This document shows positions 8,332 through 15,925 of a stretch of 64,000 nt of DNA, in pieces. The notes beneath the pieces are model-generated. The model was not told where the DNA came from, ran no database searches, and saw only the letters and a program-made list of their open reading frames with translations. Location: assembly GCA_013177935.1 (NCBI GenBank), contig JABLXZ010000002.1, forward strand, positions 310,001 to 374,000, in the 5' to 3' direction. How positions within the stretch are numbered: position 1 is the first letter of the stretch; each line of letters opens with the position of its first letter. A program made the position numbers and the translations under genes. This stretch comes from a candidate division WOR-3 bacterium (GTDB lineage Bacteria > Hydrothermota > Tepidihabitantia > Tepidihabitantales > Tepidihabitantaceae).

Positions 8332-9930
8332 GTGGCTTCGGATTCAGACACATCGACCGTTACTTCGGGACGGTTTACCCGTCGGGTCGGGCTGTTTACT
8401 ATCGGCACTTTGATTTCCCGGCTTTTGGGCGTGGCGCGGGAGTCGGTTTTTGCGTATCTGTTCGGTGCGGGAATGGCAACCGATGCGTTTAATGTTGCGT
8501 TCCGGATTCCAAACTTTCTGCGCGACCTGTTTGCCGAGAGTGCGCTTTCCGCAGCGTTTGTTCCGACCTTTGTTTCCCGGCGTCAAGCAGGCGATGAGCG
8601 GCGCACCTGGCGGTTTGCCGCCAATATGTTTAACACGATTGCGCTGTTTATCGGTTTACTGGTAATTTTAGGGATGATTTTTGCGCCCCAGGTGGTCCAG
8701 GTCATTGCCTGGGGTTTTCGCACCAACCCGGAAAAGTTAGCACTGACCACGACATTGACGAGGATAATGTTCCCGTTTCTGTTGTTTGTTGTCCTTGCTG
8801 CCTGGGCGATGGGCATTCTCAACGCCTGCGGTAGTTTTTTTATTCCGGCGAGCGCACCAGCCGCATTCAATCTCTTTTCTGCCCTATTGCCGATTGCCCT
8901 TTACGGATTTTTGCGGCAGCGCGGGGTTGAGCCGATAACCGGCATGGCTTATGGTGTCACCCTGGGCGCGGTCGCACAACTGGTGGTGCAGTTGCCGCGA
9001 TTGCGCACTTTTGGTTTTCGTTATCAGCCGGTGCTGGACCTGAGGGATAGCGATTTGCACCAGGTGGTGCGGCGCTGGGTGCCGATGATTCTTGGTTTTG
9101 CCAGCTGGCAGGTGAACTTTTTGGTCAACACCCTGCTCTTGACATTTCTGCCCCAGGGTTCGGTCACCTGGGTGAGTTATGCCTACCGGATTCAGCATCT
9201 ACCCGCCGGGCTGTTTGGCGTAGCGATTGGCACCGTGGCGCTTGCCGAGTACTCGGGGAGCGCGGCAACCGAAAGGTGCATTGTGCCGGCGCGGTTTAAC
9301 CACGCCCTGAAACTGGCAGCGGTATTGACACTACCCGCGGGTGTGCTGCTTTTGGTGCTGGCGGTGCCGGTGGTAAGACTGGTTTATGAGCATGGCAGGT
9401 TTACACCTTTTGATACGATGCTCACGGCTCAGGCGCTGGCGCTTTATGCGCTCGGGGTTTTGCCTGCGGCGTTGACCCGCAACTGTGCCGCGGGGTTTTA
9501 TGCGCTGGGCGATACCAAAACGCCGGCGCTGGTTGCGCTCGGCGTGGTCGCGGGCAACATTGTACTCAATCTAATCTTGATGCGATTTATCGGGTTTCGC
9601 TCTTTTCCCCTTGCCGCATCGTTCACCAGTTTTCTAAACTTTCTACTTCTATTTTACCTTCTAATGCGGCGCCAGCCTAATCTGGGTGACCGCACCCTTT
9701 TGGGGATGTTTTGCCGGACTTTGTTTGCAGCACTGATAGGCGGTGCGCTTGCTTTGGGCAGCCGTTTTGTCTACGAATCGTTTTTACCGATAAACCGGGT
9801 GGTGTTCCAACTGGTTGAGGTGATTATTACGGGTGGGTTCGGGCTAATTGGTTACTATTTGATGGCGCGGATTTTGCATATTGATGAGGTGAAGGAGGCG
9901 ATTAAAAGTCTAATCCAGCGGGGCGGATGA
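8332..9930 (+). CDS. murJ: MurJ lipid II flippase
   Basis: A 532-residue integral membrane protein of normal MurJ length, with about 14 hydrophobic segments. The N-terminal signature ISRLLGVARESVFAYLFG, the ATDAFNVAFRIPNFLRDLFA loop and AFVPTF at about 85 are diagnostic. The motif YRIQHLPAGLFGVAIGT near 285-301 and later GRFTPFDT are also conserved. It translocates lipid-linked peptidoglycan precursor across the inner membrane. The GTG start is preceded closely by its own promoter. A second, partial MurJ-like gene lies at the left edge among polysaccharide genes, so this copy is the better candidate for the essential peptidoglycan enzyme. Confidence 0.95.
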   Translation: MASDSDTSTVTSGRFTRRVGLFTIGTLISRLLGVARESVFAYLFGAGMATDAFNVAFRIPNFLRDLFAESALSAAFVPTFVSRRQAGDERRTWRFAANMFNTIALFIGLLVILGMIFAPQVVQVIAWGFRTNPEKLALTTTLTRIMFPFLLFVVLAAWAMGILNACGSFFIPASAPAAFNLFSALLPIALYGFLRQRGVEPITGMAYGVTLGAVAQLVVQLPRLRTFGFRYQPVLDLRDSDLHQVVRRWVPMILGFASWQVNFLVNTLLLTFLPQGSVTWVSYAYRIQHLPAGLFGVAIGTVALAEYSGSAATERCIVPARFNHALKLAAVLTLPAGVLLLVLAVPVVRLVYEHGRFTPFDTMLTAQALALYALGVLPAALTRNCAAGFYALGDTKTPALVALGVVAGNIVLNLILMRFIGFRSFPLAASFTSFLNFLLLFYLLMRRQPNLGDRTLLGMFCRTLFAALIGGALALGSRFVYESFLPINRVVFQLVEVIITGGFGLIGYYLMARILHIDEVKEAIKSLIQRGG

Positions 9931-10200
9931 AAGTTCCGGCTGTGGTAGGTTGTATACTTTAAAGTATAAACTTGGTAGAGCGGTATTTTGGGTTAAGGTG
10001 TTTATTATCAATGGGTTGAGCCGTTTTGGGCAACTTTTCCCTACCCAACCCCGGTACGGTCTCGGGGATGGTATGGGAAATTGCTTTTGTTGCGGTTCAA
10101 CCGGCGACTTCAATAATTAAAACCGGTTTTACAAACGGCACTGCGGGTAGAGTTAAAACAGGGGCAAAAAGGTGCTAATATCCGTCAGGTATAATAATGG
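9931..10200. other. Intergenic stretch with a 16-bp perfect palindrome
   Basis: No convincing gene on either strand. The one notable structure is TATACTTTAAAGTATA at 9953-9968, a perfect 16-bp palindrome 22 nt after the murJ stop. It is AT-rich and lacks a following T-run, so it looks more like a protein-binding site than a terminator. The remainder holds a few short GC-rich inverted repeats. Confidence 0.5.
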
Positions 10201-10229
10201 TTGATAATCGGATAATTTTATGTTAGAAT
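10201..10229 (+). promoter_or_regulatory. Promoter of the PAC2-family gene, near-leaderless
   Basis: -35 TTGATA (10201-10206), 17-nt spacer, -10 TAGAAT (10224-10229), 10 nt to ATG 10240, giving a predicted leader of about 4 nt. Confidence 0.6.
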
Positions 10230-10239
10230 TAAAGGGTAT

Positions 10240-11196
10240 ATGCCAGTTAGATATTTGAGTGAAACGAAGGTGAAAGCGCCCGCGCTTGTTGCCTGCTGGC
10301 CCGGGATGGGTCATGTGGGGATTCTCGCGGCGAGTTATCTGCGGATGAAGTTGAATGGTGTGCCGTATGCGGAGATTGATGCGACGCCCTATTTTTTACC
10401 CGATGCGATTGAGGTTACCGATGGCATTGGTACGATTCCAGCGCCACCAAGGCAGATGGTTTATCAGATTGCGGAGCCGCCACTTCTGGTGTTTGAGGGT
10501 GAGGCGCAGATTTCGGGTGAACCGGGTATTAAGATTGCCAGTGAACTTTTAGATGTTGCCCAGGAGGCGGGTGTGGGAACGGTTTATACCGGTGCGGCGT
10601 TTGCGATGCCGATGAGTTTTCGTCAGGCGGTAAAGGTGTACGGGGTTGCGACCGATGAGACACTGCGCAGCCGGTTTACGGCGTTAGGGGTTGAGCCGTT
10701 GAAGGAGGGCAGGGTTTCCGGGCTTAACGGGCTTTTGCTCGGGCTGGCAAAGTCAAGGGGTTTGAGCGCGGCTTCGTTTCTCGCGACAATTCCCCAGTAT
10801 GCGATTGAAGCGCCGAATCCGAAGGCGTCCAAGGCGATTGTTCAGGTTTTTGAGCGGATTTTCAATACGACGGTGGATATGACCGAGATTGATGAACGGA
10901 TTAATGAAACCGACCGGATGATGGGCGAGTTTGAACGCCGGGTCGCGGCGGCGATTGAGGCGCTGCGCCGTAATACCGAGGAGCGGTTTGCCGCTGAGGA
11001 AGGGGAAGGGGTTGAACACGGGGAAAGGCCCGAGCCCCATGAGCTGATGGCGCACATCGAGCGGCTTTTTGAAGAGGCGCAGCGCGACCGGAGTAAGATT
11101 CAGGAGTTGAAAGAGGAACTGGACCGCTGGGGACTTTTCTCGCTTTACGAAGACCGGTTTTTAGACCTTTTCAGTAAAAAAGAGAACCGCGAATAA
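10240..11196 (+). CDS. PAC2-family (proteasome assembly chaperone-like) protein
   Basis: 318 residues. Residues 1-225 follow the PAC2/COG1938 pattern: a WPGMGHVG nucleotide-binding-like loop at about 20-27, YLRMKLNGVPYAEID, then LLVFEGEAQI, VGTVYTGAAFAMP and GLNGLLLGLAKSRG. Residues 226-318 are a charged, helical tail with heptad-like spacing, probably a coiled coil. PAC2 proteins in archaea and bacteria are of uncertain function; some are linked to proteasome assembly or ATP-grasp-like ligases. No proteasome genes are nearby. A GNAT gene follows after 18 nt and is probably co-transcribed. Confidence 0.85.
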   Translation: MPVRYLSETKVKAPALVACWPGMGHVGILAASYLRMKLNGVPYAEIDATPYFLPDAIEVTDGIGTIPAPPRQMVYQIAEPPLLVFEGEAQISGEPGIKIASELLDVAQEAGVGTVYTGAAFAMPMSFRQAVKVYGVATDETLRSRFTALGVEPLKEGRVSGLNGLLLGLAKSRGLSAASFLATIPQYAIEAPNPKASKAIVQVFERIFNTTVDMTEIDERINETDRMMGEFERRVAAAIEALRRNTEERFAAEEGEGVEHGERPEPHELMAHIERLFEEAQRDRSKIQELKEELDRWGLFSLYEDRFLDLFSKKENRE

Positions 11197-11214
11197 ACCG
11201 CAATTGATGATATA

Positions 11215-11979
11215 ATGATGAGGGATACGATTGCGGTTCTTGACGAGTTTTTCTCAAAATACTTAGAGTGTGATTTTGGTAATGTGGCGCCAGGTCGGGT
11301 CTGGGTGATTCCTTCGGACCGGCGCGATGCCCGGGAAGAGCGGTATGACAACATCATTGCCCTCTGGCTGATTGCGAGCGGTAATCGGTGTGTCGTTTCG
11401 GTCCAGAGGGGTGTTGAGGAGGCGGTGAAAAGGGTTGTGAGCCGGCTGGCGCTGGGCGATTTTCGTACCCCTTACGGGCAGAAGGCGCTCTTGGAGGCGC
11501 TGGCGGGAAAGGTTAAAAAGCCGCAGGCGGTAACGGGCAATTCCGGACCGATATTTTTTGCCACGAGCGCCACTTTTCGGCGGATTCCGACGGGTAACTG
11601 CCGGCTTGTTAGCGAGGCGGATATTCCGGCATTGCAGGCGGTCGGGCTTTACGGCAAGTATCTTGATAAGAGTATTGCCGAGGGTACCTGTTTTGCCGCC
11701 TTTGTTGGTACCGAGCCGGTGGCGGTTGCCGGTACCTGGGATGTGCCCCATATGGCAGACCGGGTTGCGGATATCTGCGTGCCCGGAACGATTCCGGCCC
11801 GAAGAAGGGAAGGTTTTGGTAAGCAGGTTGTTGCATGCACTACTGAGGCGGTGCTGAAGAGTGGCCGGGTGCCAGTATATGTGACTTCAGATTTAAACTT
11901 TGCCTCAATCGCTACCGCTAAAGCGGTTGGTTATCAGCCTTACGGCTGGCAGTTTCGGGTTGAGGTTGTTCCGGAGTAA
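11215..11979 (+). CDS. GNAT-family acetyltransferase-like protein
   Basis: 254 residues. The first 120 residues form a domain I do not recognise (VWVIPSDRRDAREERYDNI). The C-terminal half resembles a GNAT fold: FAAFVGTEPVAVAGTWDV (strand beta4-like), VADICVPGTIPARRREGFGK (acetyl-CoA pyrophosphate loop region, with R-x-x-G-x-G-like spacing), then TSDLNFASIATAKAVGYQPYG. It would act on a small molecule or protein in the cytoplasm; substrate unknown. The start may be ATG 11215 or the adjacent ATG 11218. It lies 18 nt after the PAC2 gene, so the two probably form one transcript. Confidence 0.75.
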   Translation: MMRDTIAVLDEFFSKYLECDFGNVAPGRVWVIPSDRRDAREERYDNIIALWLIASGNRCVVSVQRGVEEAVKRVVSRLALGDFRTPYGQKALLEALAGKVKKPQAVTGNSGPIFFATSATFRRIPTGNCRLVSEADIPALQAVGLYGKYLDKSIAEGTCFAAFVGTEPVAVAGTWDVPHMADRVADICVPGTIPARRREGFGKQVVACTTEAVLKSGRVPVYVTSDLNFASIATAKAVGYQPYGWQFRVEVVPE

Positions 11980-12012
11980 AAAAGGGGCGAAAGCCGGATG
12001 GTAATTTTCTGC

Positions 12013-12040
12013 TTGACAGGAATGGAGAAATTGGTAATTT
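12013..12040 (+). promoter_or_regulatory. Promoter before the small charged protein
   Basis: -35 TTGACA (12013-12018), 16-nt spacer, -10 TAATTT (12035-12040). A TTG at 12045 would be leaderless. The better ribosome site is 100 nt further on, before ATG 12150. Confidence 0.55.
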
Positions 12041-12149
12041 CAGTTTGAGAACAGGCGGTACCGGCGATGAGATTCTTGAGCAAGACATCGATTGCCGGAA
12101 GGTGGGGATACATTATGAGAGGGAGAGAAGTTTTCGAAGGAGGAAGGCG

Positions 12150-12338
12150 ATGAAGTCAAAGAAGAAGATCCGGAGAAAAAGGTCGGTGCGGCTGCGGGGT
12201 CATCCCGAGCCGGAAGCGGTTATAGAAGAAGACCAGTTTCTCAAGGAAGACGAGGAGTTGAACAGCGAATTCTTTGAGCTTGATGAGCCGGATAACTTCG
12301 ACATCAATCTGCGACCGGATGACGAGACGGAATGGTGA
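12150..12338 (+). CDS. Small charged protein of unknown function
   Basis: 62 residues from ATG 12150, with AAGGAGG six nt upstream. The N-terminal 20 residues are strongly basic (MKSKKKIRRKRSVRLRG) and the rest strongly acidic (DEELNSEFFELDEPDNFD), a split-charge pattern. I do not recognise the family. A longer form of 97 residues could begin at TTG 12045, just after a -10 box. In another frame a 28-codon ORF (12067-12153, MRFLSKTSIAGRW start) ends in an ATGA overlap with this start, so translational coupling is possible. A tRNA gene with its own promoter follows. Confidence 0.6.
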   Translation: MKSKKKIRRKRSVRLRGHPEPEAVIEEDQFLKEDEELNSEFFELDEPDNFDINLRPDDETEW

Positions 12339-12344
12339 ACTGAA

Positions 12345-12373
12345 TTGACCGGCGCCGGGGTTCAAGTTATCAT
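12345..12373 (+). promoter_or_regulatory. Promoter of the tRNA(CAU) gene
   Basis: -35 TTGACC (12345-12350), 17-nt spacer, -10 TATCAT (12368-12373). The transcript would start at about 12380, right at the first base of the tRNA. Confidence 0.65.
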
Positions 12374-12380
12374 ATCATAC

Positions 12381-12457
12381 GGGCCCGTAGCTCAGATGGT
12401 CAGAGCAACTGACTCATAATCAGTTGGTCGTCCGTTCGACCCGGACCGGGCCCACCA
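12381..12457 (+). tRNA. tRNA with CAU anticodon (elongator Met or Ile2)
   Basis: A complete 77-nt cloverleaf including encoded CCA. Acceptor GGGCCCG pairs with CGGGCCC, the D-arm is GCTC/GAGC, the anticodon arm ACTGA-CTCATAA-TCAGT reads CAU, and the T-arm contains GTTCGACC. The G1-C72 pair and lack of GGG/CCC in the anticodon stem exclude initiator tRNA. The variable loop TGGTC and overall arm sequences resemble bacterial tRNA-Ile2, whose CAU is modified to lysidine, but elongator Met cannot be excluded by eye. Confidence 0.93.
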
Positions 12458-12474
12458 CTTATAAAGGTGCCGAC

Positions 12475-12900
12475 TTGACCGCAACTGAGGAGCAGATTTC
12501 CTGGAAGGTGCATCGGGCAAAGGAGATGCCGGTGCGCACGGTGCTGGTGGGTATTTTTATTATTGCCTTTCTCGTTTTCACCTTGCTGGCGTTTGGCTTT
12601 CTGCTGTTCGGGGTGGCGGTGGTTGTACTGTTCGGTGCCACACACACCTATTTTTTGCCGGTGCGCTATACGCTCTCTTCTCAGGGTGTGACGGTGGACA
12701 AAGGGATATTTTCCTACACCTATGAGTGGAGCCGGTTCCGGCGCTTCTTTCTTACAAGTGGCGGGGTTGTACTTTCACCTTTTCCGAAGCAAAACTTCCT
12801 GGACAACTTTCGCGGGGTGCATCTTCTGCTGCCGGCAGAAGCGACGCCAATCCTTGACTATCTAAAAAACCGGTTTGCCCGGGCTGATGATGTTTCTTGA
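12475..12900 (+). CDS. Small membrane protein with two TM segments
   Basis: About 141 residues from TTG 12475, which has AAGGTG five nt upstream. Longer frames would start inside the tRNA and are not credible. Two adjacent hydrophobic segments (TVLVGIFIIAFLVFTLLAF and LLFGVAVVVLFGAT) are followed by a soluble part, YTLSSQGVTVDKGIFSYTYEW, that resembles bacterial PH-like (YdbT/YcxB-type) membrane proteins. It begins 17 nt after the tRNA, so it is probably read from the tRNA promoter and released by tRNA processing. Function unknown. Confidence 0.7.
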   Translation: MTATEEQISWKVHRAKEMPVRTVLVGIFIIAFLVFTLLAFGFLLFGVAVVVLFGATHTYFLPVRYTLSSQGVTVDKGIFSYTYEWSRFRRFFLTSGGVVLSPFPKQNFLDNFRGVHLLLPAEATPILDYLKNRFARADDVS

Positions 12901-12935
12901 CTTTGGGTGTTGGCTGAATATGATGAGCGGATAAG

Positions 12936-13166
12936 ATGAAACAGAAATCTGAGAAGATTCAAAAAGCGAAGGTACCACCCGCCAGTAAAACTCCAGCAAT
13001 GCCCGAGTTGAAATTGACCAAAAAGAACTACGGGCTAATGGCGGCTGGTTTAGTAACGATTATTGCCGGTTTTATCACCTTGGCAGGAGGCTCGACAACG
13101 GTGGCGCCAATTCTCCTGGTTTTAGGCTATTGCGTACTTATGCCGCTGGCGTTGCTTTTGAAATGA
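12936..13166 (+). CDS. Small two-helix membrane protein (DUF3098-like)
   Basis: 76 residues: a basic N-terminus of 30 residues, then KKNYGLMAAGLVTIIAGF and APILLVLGYCVLMPLALLL as two membrane helices. The pattern fits the small DUF3098-type proteins of diderm bacteria, whose role is unknown. Its TGA overlaps the pyrR start in ATGA form, so it is translated in the pyr operon. Confidence 0.7.
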   Translation: MKQKSEKIQKAKVPPASKTPAMPELKLTKKNYGLMAAGLVTIIAGFITLAGGSTTVAPILLVLGYCVLMPLALLLK

Positions 13167-13681
13167 AGCGGCGAATCCTTTCTGCAGGAGAGATTGGCAC
13201 GCTGATTCGCAGTTTGACCGCCGAGGTGGCACGGAGCAACCAGGACCGGGGAGATTTGCTGCTGGTGGGAATTCAGCGCCGGGGCGTGCCTTTGGCACAG
13301 CGCATTGCGGTAGGCTTGGGCGGCGTACCGGTTGGTTCGATTGACATTACCCTTTACCGCGACGACCTGCAACTGGTTGCGGAGACACCAATAGTCCGGG
13401 GCTCAAACATCGAATTTGATATCAACGATAAAACGGTCGTTTTAGTGGATGATGTGATTTTTACCGGACGGACGGTACGGGCAGCGCTGACCGAGTTGCT
13501 CGATTTTGGCAGGCCCAGGGCGGTGCAACTTCTGGTGCTGATTGACCGGGGACATCGGGAACTGCCGATTCAGCCAGACTTTGTTGGGCGCCGGATTGAA
13601 ACCCGGCGGGACGATATTGTTGACATCTATCTAAAAGAGACTGATGGCCGAGATGAGGTTGTGTTAATCCGGAAGGAGTAA
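13163..13681 (+). CDS. pyrR: PyrR, pyrimidine operon regulator / uracil phosphoribosyltransferase
   Basis: 172 residues from ATG 13163, in ATGA overlap with the preceding gene. The PRPP-binding loop VVLVDDVIFTGRTVRAAL (about 92-109) and the LLVGIQRRGVPLA segment (28-40) are characteristic of PyrR. In many bacteria it binds pyr mRNA in the presence of UMP to promote termination and has weak UPRTase activity. I did not find an obvious PyrR-binding attenuator in the 35 nt before the preceding small gene, so the target RNA, if any, is elsewhere. Confidence 0.93.
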   Translation: MKRRILSAGEIGTLIRSLTAEVARSNQDRGDLLLVGIQRRGVPLAQRIAVGLGGVPVGSIDITLYRDDLQLVAETPIVRGSNIEFDINDKTVVLVDDVIFTGRTVRAALTELLDFGRPRAVQLLVLIDRGHRELPIQPDFVGRRIETRRDDIVDIYLKETDGRDEVVLIRKE

Positions 13682-14623
13682 ATGGCAGGACTCAAGCATC
13701 TGCTCGGAATTGCCGAACTGACCGGAGATGATATTCTGGCGATACTGGAGCAGGCGCGCCGGTTTCGCGAGGTTCTGGATCGGCCGATTCCGATTGTGCC
13801 GGTATTGCGGGGCAAGACGATTGTCAATCTGTTCTTTGAGCCTTCGACCCGCACGATAACTTCATTTAACCTGGCAGCAAGCCGGCTTTCGGCGCAGTGT
13901 CTCAACTTTGCGGTGGGTGGTTCAGCGGTCAAAAAGGGCGAAAGTATCCTTGACACTGTTGCCAATATCGAGGCGATGCGGGTTGACGGAATTGTCATTC
14001 GCCACAGTGCGGCAGGTGTGCCTCATTTTCTGGCACGGCATGTCTCCTGTTTTGTCGTCAATGCCGGTGATGGTTGCCACGAGCATCCGACCCAGGCGTT
14101 GCTCGATGCATTTACGCTTATTGAACATTTTGGCACTCTAAAAGGGAAACGGGTGTTGATTGTGGGCGATATTGCCCATTCGCGGGTGGCACGGTCCAAT
14201 ATCCTGCTTTTGAACAAGTTAGGGGCGCAGGTTGCGGTGTGCGGTCCACCGACCCTTTTGCCCGCAGGCATTGAAGAAATGGGTTGTGAGGTTTTCTATC
14301 ATCTGGACCGGATATTGTCCGAGGTGGATGTTGTCAATATGCTGCGGCTGCAGACCGAAAGGATGACGGCGAACTTTATCCCGAGTCTGCGTGAGTACCG
14401 GCGGTTTTACGGGTTGACCCGGGAACGGCTGGCGAAGATTAAGCCGGAAGCGGTTATCATGCATCCCGGACCGGTAAACTGGGGTGTGGAGATGGACTAC
14501 GATGTGCGGGAGTTTTCCCAGACATTGATTATGAATCAGGTGAAGAACGGCGTAGCGGTGCGGATGGCGGTTTTCTACATCCTTGCTTTGAAGCGGGGCA
14601 TCTTGAGTGAGGAGGCAAAATGA
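13682..14623 (+). CDS. pyrB: Aspartate carbamoyltransferase catalytic chain
   Basis: A 313-residue ATCase of normal catalytic-chain length. FFEPSTRTITSF at about 51-62 binds carbamoyl phosphate, HEHPTQALLDAFT at about 134-146 and HPGPVNWG near 263 complete the active site. It condenses carbamoyl phosphate with aspartate, the first committed pyrimidine step. It begins immediately after the pyrR stop with a GGAAGGAG ribosome site. No pyrI regulatory chain is nearby; PyrR is present instead. Confidence 0.96.
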   Translation: MAGLKHLLGIAELTGDDILAILEQARRFREVLDRPIPIVPVLRGKTIVNLFFEPSTRTITSFNLAASRLSAQCLNFAVGGSAVKKGESILDTVANIEAMRVDGIVIRHSAAGVPHFLARHVSCFVVNAGDGCHEHPTQALLDAFTLIEHFGTLKGKRVLIVGDIAHSRVARSNILLLNKLGAQVAVCGPPTLLPAGIEEMGCEVFYHLDRILSEVDVVNMLRLQTERMTANFIPSLREYRRFYGLTRERLAKIKPEAVIMHPGPVNWGVEMDYDVREFSQTLIMNQVKNGVAVRMAVFYILALKRGILSEEAK

Positions 14624-15894
14624 GCCGACGGCTTTTTACCGGTGGTCGGGTGATTGACCCGCTTAAAGGCACAATTAAGATTGCCGATGTTCTGGTTGAG
14701 GATGGCAGAATCAAGGCGGTGGGGAAAAATTTGCGTGCCGCCGATGCGGAAAAGATTGACTGCCGTAACCGATATCTGGCACCGGGCTTTATCGACCTGC
14801 ACTGCCATCTGCGCCAGCCGGGTGAGGAGCAAAAGGAGAGTATCGCTTCCGGATGCCGGGCAGCATTTGCCGGTGGCTGGACCCAGATTTGTCCGATGCC
14901 CAATACGGTACCGCCGATTGATTCTGAGGCGCTGGTGCGATTTGAACTGGAGGCGGCACGGGCAGCAGATGCGGCGCGGGTTATTCCAGTGGGCTGTTGC
15001 ACCAAGGGCCGGCAGGGTAAAGAGCTGGCGGAGCTGGGCGAGATGTGGCAGGCAGGAGCAAGGGCGATTTCTGATGACGGCTCCTGGGTGAGTGACGCTG
15101 GGTTGTTTCGCCGGATTCTCGAGTATGCCAAGACATTTGACTTACTGGTGATGTCCCATTGCGAGGTGCCAGAACTGGTGCCGGAACTGGCGGATGAAGG
15201 GGTTGTTAGTACCCGTCTGGGTTTGCACGGGGCGCCGGGTGTAGGTGAGGCGATTGCGGCGATGCGGGACATCCTTCTTGCCCACTGGACCAGGACCCGG
15301 CTCCACATCTGCCATGTTTCCAGTGCGGAGACGGTAGAAGTACTGCGCTGGGCAAAGGAGCGGGGTATTGCGGTGACCGCGGAAACCTGTCCCCACTATT
15401 TAGCCCTGACGGTTGACGCGCTCAACGGCTTTGAAGCCAATTACAAAGTTAATCCACCTTTACGGAGTGAGGCGGACCGAAAATCGCTCATTCGGGCAGT
15501 GGTTGATGGGACAATTGATGCGATTGCCACCGACCATGCACCGCACGCACCCGAGGACAAGGACAAGGAGTTTAGTAATGCGGCGAGCGGCATCATCGGA
15601 TTTGAAACCGCTTTCAGTGTTCTTTACGAGACACTGGTTTTGAAAAAGGCGCTGACCCTGCCGGAACTGATTGCCCGGTTGACGGTTGTGCCGGCGCAGA
15701 TTTTAGGGATTGAGCCGCCGCGGATTGCGCCAGAAGCGGAGGCGAACCTCGTTGTCCTTGACACCGAAGTATCCTGGGTCCTCAGCCGGGATAAGATTGT
15801 TTCCTGTTCCCATAATACCCCGTGGTTAGGAAAGAAGTTACGGGGGCGGGTCATAGCAACCCTGCTCGGAGAAAGTTTTAGAGTAAACCAGTAA
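14620..15894 (+). CDS. pyrC: Dihydroorotase, class I
   Basis: 424 residues with class I features: GFIDLHCHLRQPG at about 57-69 (metal ligands His-x-His), ISDDGSWVSD near 150, HCEVPELV, and TDHAPHAPEDKDKEF at about 305-319. It cyclises carbamoyl-aspartate to dihydroorotate. The ATG overlaps the pyrB stop as ATGA. Together pyrR-pyrB-pyrC supply early UMP synthesis steps; carAB, pyrD, pyrE and pyrF are outside the window. Confidence 0.95.
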   Translation: MSRRLFTGGRVIDPLKGTIKIADVLVEDGRIKAVGKNLRAADAEKIDCRNRYLAPGFIDLHCHLRQPGEEQKESIASGCRAAFAGGWTQICPMPNTVPPIDSEALVRFELEAARAADAARVIPVGCCTKGRQGKELAELGEMWQAGARAISDDGSWVSDAGLFRRILEYAKTFDLLVMSHCEVPELVPELADEGVVSTRLGLHGAPGVGEAIAAMRDILLAHWTRTRLHICHVSSAETVEVLRWAKERGIAVTAETCPHYLALTVDALNGFEANYKVNPPLRSEADRKSLIRAVVDGTIDAIATDHAPHAPEDKDKEFSNAASGIIGFETAFSVLYETLVLKKALTLPELIARLTVVPAQILGIEPPRIAPEAEANLVVLDTEVSWVLSRDKIVSCSHNTPWLGKKLRGRVIATLLGESFRVNQ

Positions 15895-15925
15895 TACAGT
15901 TAGAGTGCGGCAGCGCATAAGTTAG

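Noticed and set aside
12381-12457. tRNA(CAU) as the initiator tRNA-fMet
   Set aside because: It has a normal G1-C72 pair and lacks the three G-C pairs at the bottom of the anticodon stem that mark initiators.
12424-12474. Membrane-protein frame beginning inside the tRNA(CAU)
   Set aside because: The first codons are tRNA sequence. TTG 12475 with AAGGTG upstream is the credible start.
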